Shown: piece after piece, positions 26,526-35,400 of the stretch
Layout: each line of letters starts with the position of its first letter
Position numbering within the stretch: the first letter of the stretch is position 1
Assembly (NCBI GenBank): GCA_025370055.1
Contig: CP073041.1
Coordinates: 4,030,001 to 4,094,000 of the forward strand
Direction: 5' to 3'
DNA: 64,000 nucleotides
Source: Woronichinia naegeliana WA131
GTDB lineage: Bacteria > Cyanobacteriota > Cyanobacteriia > Cyanobacteriales > Microcystaceae
Notes under the pieces: generated by a model
Told to the model about the DNA's origin: nothing
Databases searched by the model: none
Seen by the model: only the letters and a program-made list of their open reading frames with translations
Translations under genes and position numbers: made by a program

Positions 26526-27551
26526 CGTGAGGTTGGCTTACACTCACAATTCTGTTTTCTACTTTATTTGTCTTTTTTTCATACATTTCTAACTGTTGCT
26601 CATACACTTTTCCTATCGTTACAAGCTCTTCTTGCTCTTTTTTCGTTAGTTTTTCTAACTTTGCTCCCTCTTCTATCATTTTTTCTATATCAGACAAGTT
26701 TCTTTTTATATATCCTAGTTGTTTTTTTGTTCCTTTTCTTCTTTCTTTTTTTGACACACGACGTTTTTTTGCTATGGCTAAGTACTCTTTTCTTGCCACT
26801 TCCCTATAAGTCCTCGGCTTTTCTTTCCTTTTCTCTTTTATTTCTTCATACAGCTTATCTATTATTTTTTCTGTTTTTTCTCTGGCATCATTCAATATTC
26901 CTATATCCGTTGGATATTTTATATCTGCTGGTGTACAAGTCGCATCTAACAATAACTTTCCTTCATTTTCTTTTTTTTCTGACGCTACACCCGTCGCTTT
27001 TTTTCTATTTCTTTATTAATTTTATTTATTAATTCCATTCCTATTTTTTTACGAAAATGAACCATCATTGATGCATTAAATGCTTCTTTGCTACTATAGC
27101 TTTCCATTCCTATAAAGTACTGTAAATAAGGGTTCTCTTTTATTTGTTCTACTGTTTCTCTGTCACTTTTTCCTGAAATTTCTTTGATAATTAATGCTCC
27201 TAATGCCATTCTAAATGATTTGGCTGGGGCTCCTTTTTTTTCTGTGAAGTTTTTTGCATATTCTTCCTCATATTCTTCCCAAAGAATCATTTTTGACATT
27301 TCTATCCAACGATTTTCTTCGTCTAACTGCCCGCCGAACAGATTTTTCAAGTTTTCTGGTGTTTCAATTGAGTACTGTTGCTTTCGGTACATCTGCTTTC
27401 TCTCTTCTTAATGCAATGGTTTTGAGGCATTCTACCCTATTTTCGTGCATTCTAGCGGTTCTTAATTCGCCTACTATTTTTCTCCGTAAAGGTTTCAGCT
27501 TTTTTCAGCAAGCCCTATTTAGATGTGCTTCCACAGATTCAGAACACTACC

Positions 27552-27592
27552 CTAACACTTTTCTTTCCCTTCATCAACTAAAGGTCACACCC
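27552..27592. mobile_element. 41-bp end remnant of ISKra4-type element 'm'
   Basis: This segment (TAACACTTTTCTTTCCC, then the CATCAACTAAAGGTCACACCC terminus with its last 20 bases as in full copies) matches the transposase-start end of the ISKra4-m copies at 38094-39483 and 51714-53102. It is joined directly to the IS1 right end at 27551 and to the start of the lipoprotein gene at 27593. So an ISKra4-m copy was once inserted here and was mostly deleted or replaced by IS1. Confidence 0.75.
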
Positions 27593-27720
27593 ATGATTGG
27601 TCTTACATCATTGCTAGGACTTATTGCTTGTAAGTCAGACAGTATCCAAATCCCAATTTCCCCTTCAACCGAAGCTTCTATTATCGGCAAATGGTTACGA
27701 CAGAGGGTAGACCCAGTAAC

Positions 27721-29169
27721 CATTGGTGTCAACTTAAGCCAAAATGCCTACTCACAAAAGATTAGCCTAAAAGCAGGCGGAAGTAAGAGTAGGCTGAAAA
27801 AAAGGTTAGTATATAAAAAAGTGAGCAAAAAACAAATGGCAAGACAACATCCTCGGAGAAAAGGAAACCCAGACTTACGTCGTAAGACAAATCAGCCAGG
27901 GGTAGAAATCCCTGAAATAACAAAAGAGTTGTTTGAATTACTAGAACCCACAATGTTTACACCATTAAAATATTTACAGGGAACTCATGAGAAAATGATG
28001 AGAGATAGGGTATTAAATTTACCAATAATGGTGGCATTAGTGTTAAGTATAGTGTATCGTCAAATAGCGGGTATAAGTGAAGCGGTAAGACTGTTAGAGG
28101 AAGAGGGATTGCTATGGGTAGCATCATTAAAAGTAAGCAAACAGGCAGTATCAAAAAGAATGATGAATGTGCCAGCCGAAATATTTGCAATATTACTAAA
28201 AGGAGTGTTAGAAAAAGCAGCCGAAAAAGGGAAGAAGCTCCAAGTAGGAGAAAAATGGGAAAAAATAAGAGAAAAGTTTAGTGCAGTGTGGATAGCAGAT
28301 GGCTCAACGCTAGAGCAGATAAGGAAAAATATGAAAATAAGTAAAGAAGAAAAGAGTAAATTGGGGGGTAAAATAATGATGGTAGTGGAAGCCTTTACCC
28401 AAAGACCCGTTACTTTATGGTACACAGAAAATGATAAATCAAATGATAAAATATGGTGTGAAGAATTGGCAGCTAAATTACCAGAAAATGGTTTAATTCT
28501 CGTAGATATGGGATTTTTTAGCTTTGTGTGGTTTGATTTGTTAACAGAAGCTAAAAAGTTTTTTCTAACCAGATTTAGAGCGGGTACATCTTACAAAACC
28601 AAACAAGTATTGTCTCAAGGTAGTCATTACAGAGATGAGATTATCATTATGGGAAATTACCGTTCTAATCCTTGCAAGCATCCGGTGAGATTAGTCTCAG
28701 TATTATGGGGAACAATCTGGTATCAGTATTTAACAAATGTGTTGTCTCCCGAACAACTGTCCGCCGAAGAGGTCTGTGATTTATATCGAAGACGATGGAC
28801 AATCGAAGAAGCCTTTTTATTAACGAAAAGACTTTTAGGACTAGCCTATTTATGGGTAGGGAATAAGAATGGTGTCCAAATCCAGATTATTTGCACTTTG
28901 ATTTTCTATACGGTCTTAAATCAATTGGTAGGGGAAGTGGCGATTGCTCTAAATCAACCGAAAGAAAAAATCTCAGTAGAGATGGTGTTTCGGAGTCTAT
29001 ACTATGTAGCGAAGGCTATTGCTAGAGGAGAAAAGCCTGATACAGTAACCTATCTGGCTGAACGTGCTAAGTTATTTGGTTTGGTCAAAGCTGAGAGAAA
29101 GCGACATCGAGAAAAGGCCGCTCTCAATCAACAAATTTGGGAACCCATTCCTTTAAGTTGACACGGATG
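27721..29169 (+). mobile_element. IS4-family element copy 1, 1449 bp, intact
   Basis: Terminal repeats CATTGGTGTCAACTTAA and, inverted, CATCCGTGTCAACTTAA. Exact 9-bp target duplication CCCAGTAAC (27712-27720, 29170-29178). Of three copies in the window this is the only one with an undamaged transposase. It interrupts a lipoprotein gene. Confidence 0.93.
27821..29161 (+). CDS. IS4-family transposase, intact copy
   Basis: 446 aa from GTG 27821 (MSKKQMARQHPRRKG); an ATG five codons later is the alternative, and the open frame upstream is a read-through of DNA outside the gene. Core motifs: WIADGSTLEQI (first Asp), LILVDMGFFSFVWFD (second Asp), and YRRRWTIEEAFLLTKRLLGL, the Y-(2)-R-(3)-E-(6)-K signature of IS4. 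The N-terminus is strongly basic for DNA binding. Only the copy in this position can encode full-length enzyme, so it may mobilise the other two. Confidence 0.93.
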   Translation: MSKKQMARQHPRRKGNPDLRRKTNQPGVEIPEITKELFELLEPTMFTPLKYLQGTHEKMMRDRVLNLPIMVALVLSIVYRQIAGISEAVRLLEEEGLLWVASLKVSKQAVSKRMMNVPAEIFAILLKGVLEKAAEKGKKLQVGEKWEKIREKFSAVWIADGSTLEQIRKNMKISKEEKSKLGGKIMMVVEAFTQRPVTLWYTENDKSNDKIWCEELAAKLPENGLILVDMGFFSFVWFDLLTEAKKFFLTRFRAGTSYKTKQVLSQGSHYRDEIIIMGNYRSNPCKHPVRLVSVLWGTIWYQYLTNVLSPEQLSAEEVCDLYRRRWTIEEAFLLTKRLLGLAYLWVGNKNGVQIQIICTLIFYTVLNQLVGEVAIALNQPKEKISVEMVFRSLYYVAKAIARGEKPDTVTYLAERAKLFGLVKAERKRHREKAALNQQIWEPIPLS

Positions 29170-29595
29170 CCCAGTAACTGGCTCAGAGGTAAAAACAGAG
29201 CTAACATTTGCAGAGGGAGGGGTGTTTATTGGTAAAGAAGATGGTATCACGGTTGGTAATAAAAAATGCTTTGGTTCTTGGGAGGGAAAATGGCATCCAG
29301 ATAACGATAACGATGTTGTAATCGTTGAAGGTACTGATTTTTATGCGTGTACGCCCAGTGAGGTTCCGCCAACTAGAGGTGCATATTATGACGCTTTTAA
29401 ACTAAAAGATTCCAACACTGTTTTTAGGACAGCACACCCCGACCAAGAATATGTTCGCCAATGATGTGATTTCTATTCTTATTATTCGATTTTCAAAATT
29501 TTTTGATACAAAAATTGCTTTTTAGACAATAATTGAAAAGGCGATTTTTTATGGGGAATGGTAACGGTGATTATCTGTGATTAAAATCAATTCTG

Positions 29596-29614
29596 GTAGG
29601 GGCGCAAAGCTTGC
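29596..29614. repeat. REP palindrome R1, left arm (right arm 32757-32770)
   Basis: GGTAGGGGCGCAAAGCTTGC here continues after IS4 copy 2 as GCGCCC at 32766-32771, giving the palindrome GGGCGCAAAGCTTGCGCCC when the 9-bp duplication is removed. A similar copy R3 lies at 35285-35308, and an inverted one (R2) is inside the RAYT gene. Such palindromes are the substrate of RAYT enzymes. R1 is about 90 bp upstream of the RAYT gene once the IS is removed. Confidence 0.75.
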
Positions 29615-29780
29615 CATCCGTGTCAACTTAAAGGAATGGGTTCCCAAATTTGTTGATTGAGAGCGGCCTTTTCTCGATGTCGCTTTCTCTCAGCTTTGAC
29701 CAAACCAAATAACTTAGCACGTTCAGCCAGATAGGTTACTGTATCAGGCTTTTCTCCTCTAGCAATAGCCTTCGCTACAT

Positions 29781-31469
29781 AGGGCTTGCTGAAAAAAGCT
29801 GAAACCTTTACGGAGAAAAATAGTAGGCGAATTAAGAACCGCTAGAATGCACGAAAATAGGGTAGAATGCCTCAAAACCATTGCATTAAGAAGAGAGAAA
29901 GCAGATGTACCGAAAGCAACAGTACTCAATTGAAACACCAGAAAACTTGAAAAATCTGTTCGGCGGGCAGTTAGACGAAGAAAATCGTTGGATAGAAATG
30001 TCAAAAATGATTCTTTGGGAAGAATATGAGGAAGAATATGCAAAAAACTTCACAGAAAAAAAAGGAGCCCCAGCCAAATCATTTAGAATGGCATTAGGAG
30101 CATTAATTATCAAAGAAATTTCAGGAAAAAGTGACAGAGAAACAGTAGAACAAATAAAAGAGAACCCTTATTTACAGTACTTTATAGGAATGGAAAGCTA
30201 TAGTAGCAAAGAAGCATTTAATGCGTCAATGATGGTTCATTTTCGTAAAAAAATAGGAATGGAATTAATAAATAAAATTAATAAAGAAATAGAAAAAAAG
30301 CGACGGGTGTAGCGTCAGAAAAAAAAGAAAATGAAGGAAAGTTATTGTTAGATGCGACTTGTACACCAGCAGATATAAAATATCCAACGGATATAGGAAT
30401 ATTGAATGATGCCAGAGAAAAAACAGAAAAAATAATAGATAAGCTGTATGAAGAAATAAAAGAGAAAAGGAAAGAAAAGCCGAGGACTTATAGGGAAGTG
30501 GCAAGAAAAGAGTACTTAGCCATAGCAAAAAAACGTCGTGTGTCAAAAAAAGAAAGAAGAAAAGGAACAAAAAAACAACTAGGATATATAAAAAGAAACT
30601 TGTCTCATATAGAAAAAATGATAGAAGAGGGAGCAAAGTTAGAAAAACTAACGAAAAAAGAGCAAGAAGAGCTTGTAACGATAGGAAAAGTGTATGAGCA
30701 ACAGTTAGAAATGTATGAAAAAAAGACAAATAAAGTAGAAAACAGAATTGTGAGTGTAAGCCAACCTCACGTGCGTCCAATAGTGCGTGGAAAAGCGGGA
30801 AAAGCAGTAGAGTTTGGAGCTAAAATATCGGCAAGTAATGTGAATGGCTTTGTCTTCTTAGACAAATTAAGTTGGGATAATTACAACGAATCGGGAGATT
30901 TACAAGCGCGAATAGAAGAATATAAAAGGGAAACAGGATGTTATCCGGAATCGGTTCATGTGGATAAAATCTATCGAACAAAAGCGAATCGAGCTTATTG
31001 TAAAGAAAGGGATATAAGAATGAGTGGTCCCCGATTGGGAAGACCGCCGAAAGAGGTGAGCAAAGAAAAAAAGAAAGAGGCACGCTCAGATGAAAGAGTG
31101 CGTAATGCCATTGAGGGTAAATTCGGACAGGGAAAGAGGAAATTTAGTCTTGGTCGAGTGATGGCCAAACTACCTGAGACCTCGGAAACGGTAATTGCGA
31201 TGAACTTTTTGGTAATGAATCTTTCTACTCTACTTCAGAAGACAAAAAGTAAAAAGTTGTAGAGTCGTTTTTCTTGTGAAAAATGGTGTTAATTTTCCTC
31301 TCTTTTGTGAGGAGTGATTTGTGTTGACCTTTTTAGACAGAAAGGAACAATAGATTAAACAAAATCTGTATTTTGATTTGTTTCCATAAGGATAAGTTAT
31401 CTATGCTTTTTCAGTCCATACTTCCCTAACCCACATTTCTTTCGTTTTTTGACTTTTTCAGCAAGCCCT
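29781..31469 (+). mobile_element. IS-A copy 3, 1689 bp
   Basis: Inserted in the transposase gene of IS4 copy 2, with a 4-bp duplication ACAT (29777-29780, 31470-31473). The ends are identical to the other IS-A copies. It is one base shorter than copies 1 and 4 because of the A-run deletion. Confidence 0.93.
29905..31262 (+). pseudogene. IS-A transposase, frameshifted copy
   Basis: Frame 1 (29905-30312) covers 135 codons and stops just after a 7-A run at 30292-30298; frame 2 (30345-31262) has the remaining 305 codons with all DDE motifs. Compared with the intact copies, one A is missing, and there is also an Asp-to-His change (NLSHIEK). Slippage on the A run could restore some full-length product. 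Shares its deletion with copy 2. Confidence 0.9.
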
Positions 31470-33137
31470 ACATAGTATAGACTCCGAAACACCATCTCTA
31501 CTGAGATTTTTTCTTTCGGTTGATTTAGAGCAATCGCCACTTCCCCTACCAATTGATTTAAGACCGTATAGAAAATCAAAGTGCAAATAATCTGGATTTG
31601 GACACCATTCTTATTCCCTACCCATAAATAGGCTAGTCCTAAAAGTCTTTTCGTTAATAAAAAGGCTTCTTCGATTGTCCATCGTCTTCGATATAAATCA
31701 CAGACCTCTTCGGCGGACAGTTGTTCGGGAGACAACACATTTGTTAAATACTGATACCAGATTGTTCCCCATAATACTGAGACTAATCTCACCGGATGCT
31801 TGCAAGGATTAGAACGGTAATTTCCCATAATGATAATCTCATCTCTGTAATGACTACCTTGAGACAATACTTGTTTGGTTTTGTAAGATGTACCCGCTCT
31901 AAATCTGGTTAGAAAAAACTTTTTAGCTTCTGTTAACAAATCAAACCACACAAAGCTAAAAAATCCCATATCTACGAGAATTAAACCATTTTCTGGTAAT
32001 TTAGCTGCCAATTCTTCACACCATATTTTATCATTTGATTTATCATTTTCTGTGTACCATAAAGTAACGGGTCTTTGGGTAAAGGCTTCCACTACCATCA
32101 TTATTTTACCCCCCAATTTACTCTTTTCTTCTTTACTTATTTTCATATTTTTCCTTATCTGCTCTAGCGTTGAGCCATCTGCTATCCACACTGCACTAAA
32201 CTTTTCTCTTATTTTTTCCCATTTTTCTCCTACTTGGAGCTTCTTCCCTTTTTCGGCTGCTTTTTCTAACACTCCTTTTAGTAATATTGCAAATATTTCG
32301 GCTGGCACATTCATCATTCTTTTTGATACTGCCTGTTTGCTTACTTTTAATGATGCTACCCATAGCAATCCCTCTTCCTCTAACAGTCTTACCGCTTCAC
32401 TTATACCCGCTATTTGACGATACACTATACTTAACACTAATGCCACCATTATTGGTAAATTTAATACCCTATCTCTCATCATTTTCTCATGAGTTCCCTG
32501 TAAATATTTTAATGGTGTAAACATTGTGGGTTCTAGTAATTCAAACAACTCTTTTGTTATTTCAGGGATTTCTACCCCTGGCTGATTTGTCTTACGACGT
32601 AAGTCTGGGTTTCCTTTTCTCCGAGGATGTTGTCTTGCCATTTGTTTTTTGCTCACTTTTTTATATACTAACCTTTTTTTCAGCCTACTCTTACTTCCGC
32701 CTGCTTTTAGGCTAATCTTTTGTGAGTAGGCATTTTGGCTTAAGTTGACACCAATGAAAGCTTGCGCCCAATAAATTTATGCCCAATAAATTTCACATTT
32801 ACAATAATTTACGCCCAATTATCCAACCCCATGATGAAATACAATCCTGAACATCATCATCGCCGTTCAATACGCATTCAAGGATACGATTATTCCAAAA
32901 CAGGAATTTATTTTGTCACTATTTGTACCCATCAACGCCAATGTTTATTCGGAGAAATTCGCAACGAGAAAATGATCCTTAATCAAATTGGAAAAATCGT
33001 TACCCAAGAATGGTTAAAATCCGCAGAAATTCGTCAAGAAATTGTATTAGATGAATGGATAATTATGCCCAATCATTTACATGGAATTGTGGGGATTGAT
33101 AAAAAAGACGACAACGATTTCAAAGGCGATAACAATA

Positions 33138-33151
33138 AGGGCGCAAGCCTT
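33138..33151. repeat. REP palindrome R2, left arm (right arm 34601-34617), inside RAYT
   Basis: Left arm AAGGGCGCAAGCCTT and right arm GCAAGCCTTGCGCCCCTAC form one palindrome after removal of IS4 copy 3 and one 9-bp duplicate. It is inverted relative to R1 and R3 and forms part of the RAYT reading frame (encoding KGASLAPL), so the element is tolerated in frame in a loop between the HUH and Tyr motifs. Confidence 0.75.
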
Positions 33152-34600
33152 CATTGGTGTCAACTTAAGCCAAAATGCCTACTCACAAAAGATTAGCCTA
33201 AAAGCAGGCGGAAGTAAGAGTAGGCTGAAAAAAAGGTTAGTATATAAAAAAGTGAGCAAAAAACAAATGGCAAGACAACATCCTCGGAGAAAAGGAAACC
33301 CAGACTTACGTCGTAAGACAAATCAGCCAGGGGTAGAAATCCCTGAAATAACAAAAGAGTTGTTTGAATTACTAGAACCCACAATGTTTACACCATTAAA
33401 ATATTTACAGGGAACTCATGAGAAAATGATGAGAGATAGGGTGCTAAATTTACCAGTAATGGTGGCATTAGTGTTAAGTATAGTGTATCGTCAAATAGCG
33501 GGTATAAGTGAAGCGGTAAGACTGTTAGAGGAAGAGGGATTGCTATGGGTAGCATCATTAAAAGTAAGCAAACAGGCAGTATCAAAAAGAATGATGAATG
33601 TGCCAGCCGAAATATTTGCAATATTACTAAAAGGAGTGTTAGAAAAAGCAGCCGAAAAAGGGAAGAAGCTCCAAGTAGGAGAAAAATGGGAAAAAATAAG
33701 AGAAAAGTTTAGTGCAGTGTGGATAGCAGATGGCTAAACGCTAGAGCAGATAAGGAAAAATATGAAAATAAGTAAAGAAGAAAAGAGTAAATTGGGGGGT
33801 AAAATAATGATGGTAGTGGAAGCCTTTACCCAAAGACCCGTTACTTTATGGTACACAGAAAATGATAAATCAAATGATAAAATATGGTGTGAAGAATTGG
33901 CAGCTAAATTACCAGAAAATGGTTTAATTCTCGTAGATATGGGATTTTTTAGCTTTGTGTGGTTTGATTTGTTAACAGAAGCTAAAAAGTTTTTTCTAAC
34001 CAGATTTAGAGCGGGTACATCTTACAAAACCAAACAAGTATTGTCTCAAGGTAGTCATTACAGAGATGAGATTATCATTATGGGAAATTACCGTTCTAAT
34101 CCTTGCAAGCATCCGGTGAGATTAGTCTCAGTATTATGGGGAACAATCTGGTATCAGTATTTAACAAATGTGTTGTCCCCCGAACAACTGTCCGCCGAAG
34201 AGGTCTGTGATTTATATCGAAGACGATGGACAATCGAAGAAGCCTTTTTATTAACGAAAAGACTTTTAGGACTAGCCTATTTATGGGTAGGGAATAAGAA
34301 TGGTGTCCAAATCCAGATTATTTGCACTTTGATTTTCTATACGGTCTTAAATCAATTGGTAGGGGAAGTGGCGATTGCTCTAAATCAACCGAAAGAAAAA
34401 ATCTCAGTAGAGATGGTGTTTCGGAGTCTATACTATGTAGCGAAGGCTATTGCTAGAGGAGAAAAGCCTGATACAGTAACCTATCTGGCTGAACGTGCTA
34501 AGTTATTTGGTTTGGTCAAAGCTGAGAGAAAGCGACATCGAGAAAAGGCCGCTCTCAATCAACAAATTTGGGAACCCATTCCTTTAAGTTGACACGGATG
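33152..34600 (+). mobile_element. IS4-family element copy 3, 1449 bp
   Basis: Ends as for copies 1 and 2, with a 9-bp duplication GCAAGCCTT (33143-33151, 34601-34609). Inserted in REP palindrome R2 inside the RAYT gene, in the same strand orientation as that gene. Confidence 0.93.
33252..34592 (+). pseudogene. IS4-family transposase with a nonsense mutation
   Basis: Same sequence as copy 1 except for a TCA-to-TAA change at 33735-33737, right after the first catalytic Asp (WIADG), plus a few silent changes and one Ile-to-Val. The enzyme would end at about residue 161 and be inactive. The rest of the frame continues open from 33762 to 34592. Confidence 0.92.
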
Positions 34601-34989
34601 GCAAGCCTTGCGCCCCTACAGAAAGATAAACAAAAACCGAAATCATTATCATCATTTGTTGGTGGTTTTAAATCTTCTGTAACCAAGACAATTAAGCCTA
34701 TTTGTGATCATCCCAATCCTGTTATTTGGCAACGCAATTATTATGAAATTATTGTGAAAGATGAAAAGCAATTAAATCAGATTAGACAATACATTATTAA
34801 TAATCCTCAAAAATGGGATGAAGACCCCGAAAAACCTGATAACCTTTCTACGGAAATATTCACAGATTTACATTTTTAATTATCAAAACCCAAATCATGC
34901 TCAAATATAATTGCGATCGCCGTGAATATTCTGCCATTTACCTCCAGTGCTATTGTAGAAGAACAAGCCCATTATCAAAGGAGAAAAAC

Positions 34990-35247
34990 ATGAAATCAGA
35001 ATATGACTTTTCCAAAGCGGAACAAGGTAAATTTTATGATACTGATGCGACTTTTCATTATCCCATTTATCTTGAGACAGACGTTGATCAGTTTTTACAA
35101 AAAATAGCTGAAAATAAAAACATTAACCTACAAATTTTAGTCAATGAATTACTAAGAAATAACATTAAAATTATTCAATCTGTTCAACAGGAGAATTTTT
35201 CATGTTTCTATGATTTTAAAATTTTGATGTGGCGATCGCTTTTTTGA
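34990..35247 (+). CDS. CopG/BrnA-like antitoxin-type small protein
   Basis: 85 aa from ATG 34990, which has a strong ribosome site (AAAGGAGAAAAAC); a longer frame upstream is not credible. MKSEYDFSKAEQGKFYDTDA is the typical N-terminal extension of cyanobacterial CopG-like antitoxins, followed by FHYPIYLETDVDQFLQKIAE and NLQILVNELLRNNIKII, a ribbon-helix-helix-like segment. No toxin gene follows. A short frame directly before it (34903-34993) overlaps the ATG by ATGA and may be the remains of a partner, but I cannot identify it. Orphan antitoxin or solo regulator. Confidence 0.65.
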   Translation: MKSEYDFSKAEQGKFYDTDATFHYPIYLETDVDQFLQKIAENKNINLQILVNELLRNNIKIIQSVQQENFSCFYDFKILMWRSLF

Positions 35248-35284
35248 CAATGATTAAAAAAACAATGTTGATTAAAATTAATTT

Positions 35285-35308
35285 GGTAGGGGCGCAAGGC
35301 TTGCACCC
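35285..35308. repeat. REP palindrome R3
   Basis: GGTAGGGGCGCAAGGCTTGC then ACCC. The same core as R1 and also the same upstream flank (TTAAAAT.AATT..GGTAGGGGCGCAA), so R1 and R3 are direct copies bracketing the RAYT gene and the antitoxin-like gene. One base of the right arm is changed (CACCC for CGCCC). Confidence 0.75.
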
Positions 35309-35400
35309 ATGAAATAGTTAAGTCTATAGTTTTAACTTATACTCATCACTACAGACATAACTATTTTTTGGTAATTTTCAGATAATCTTCTAGTTTCTTC

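Larger units (their letters stand above)
24814..27392 (-). pseudogene. IS-A transposase, broken by ISKra4-a and a frameshift
   Basis: The N-terminal 135 codons (26985-27392) end early because the A run in front of GCGACGGGTG has 7 rather than 8 A. The middle (26509-26952) and the C-terminal third (24814 to about 25315) are then separated by the ISKra4-a insertion at a Val-Ser-Gln-Pro-His position. It shares the one-base deletion and a Pro-to-Leu change (MILWEEY) with copy 3, so copies 2 and 3 are sisters. Confidence 0.9.
24607..27516 (-). mobile_element. IS-A copy 2, interrupted by ISKra4-a
   Basis: Same terminal repeats as IS-A copy 1. A 4-bp duplication ATTT (24603-24606, 27517-27520) flanks it, and the intact pre-insertion sequence CTTATTTAGATGTGC survives at 54889-54903 in the second IS1 copy. 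That gives direct proof of boundaries and duplication size. Without the inner 1212-bp ISKra4-a and its 9-bp duplication the length is 1689 bp. Confidence 0.92.
23800..27551 (+). mobile_element. IS1-type element copy 1, split by IS-A copy 2
   Basis: Ends GGTCGTGTTCTAAACCTGTGG at the left (first 20 bases count) and GGTAGTGTTCTGAATCTGTG read inward at the right are inverted repeats. The matching uninterrupted copy lies at 54081-54927. IS-A inserted 58 bp or less from the right end, at 24606/27517. Left and right flanks of this copy do not share a target duplication: the left flank is a coiled-coil gene, the right flank an ISKra4 end. One side was therefore rearranged after insertion. Confidence 0.8.
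27593..29464 (+). pseudogene. Lipoprotein gene split by IS4
   Basis: Exon-like parts 27593-27720 and 29170-29464 join in frame through the 9-bp duplication (CCCAGTAAC) to give a protein of about 138 aa. It begins MIGLTSLLGLIACKSDS, with a lipobox (LIAC) for SPase II, so a lipid-anchored outer or periplasmic protein. The mature part contains TEASIIGKWLRQRVDPVTG, GGVFIGKEDGITVG and FGSWEGKWHPDNDNDVV, the pattern of small beta-rich lipoproteins with repeated GKW-type strands. No specific family recognised. The true start may lie further upstream, because the ISKra4-m end abuts the ATG. Confidence 0.72.
29623..32656 (-). pseudogene. IS4-family transposase, interrupted by IS-A copy 3
   Basis: The frame from 32656 (GTG) runs undisturbed through the catalytic motifs (ADGSTLEQI, VDMGFF, RRRWTIEEAF) and is broken at FRSLYYV, 60 codons from its end, where IS-A inserted. 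The remaining C-terminal codons are at 29623-29776. The truncated protein keeps all DDE residues, but its tail is replaced by IS-A sequence up to 31397. Confidence 0.9.
29615..32756 (-). mobile_element. IS4-family element copy 2, interrupted by IS-A copy 3
   Basis: Ends as for copy 1, with a 9-bp duplication AAAGCTTGC (29606-29614, 32757-32765). Removing IS-A copy 3 and its ACAT duplication leaves exactly 1449 bp. The target is the centre of a REP palindrome (R1). Confidence 0.93.
32831..34879 (+). pseudogene. RAYT (REP-associated tyrosine transposase) split by IS4
   Basis: Parts 32831-33151 and 34601-34879 join in frame across the 9-bp duplication GCAAGCCTT. The protein is about 195 aa with RRSIRIQGYDYSKTGIYFVT at the start, then IIMPNHLHGIVGI carrying the HUH motif (His-Leu-His), SLSSFVGGFKSSVTKTI, and VIWQRNYYEIIVKDEKQL with the catalytic Tyr, then IRQYIINNPQKW. 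These are hallmarks of Y1/HUH RAYT proteins, which nick REP palindromes. The coding region itself contains a REP palindrome (R2) in which the IS4 sits. Start ATG 32831 (ATGATG). Confidence 0.9.

Noticed and set aside
27254-29161. 635-residue open frame running from IS-A antisense sequence into the IS4 transposase
   Set aside because: It crosses three element borders. The real transposase starts at GTG 27821; the upstream part is antisense IS-A, IS1/ISKra4 ends and the lipoprotein stub.
23800-34600. Composite transposon with a cargo
   Set aside because: The IS copies are nested or belong to different families, and the duplications show independent insertions. No cargo is bracketed by a matching pair with common outer duplication.
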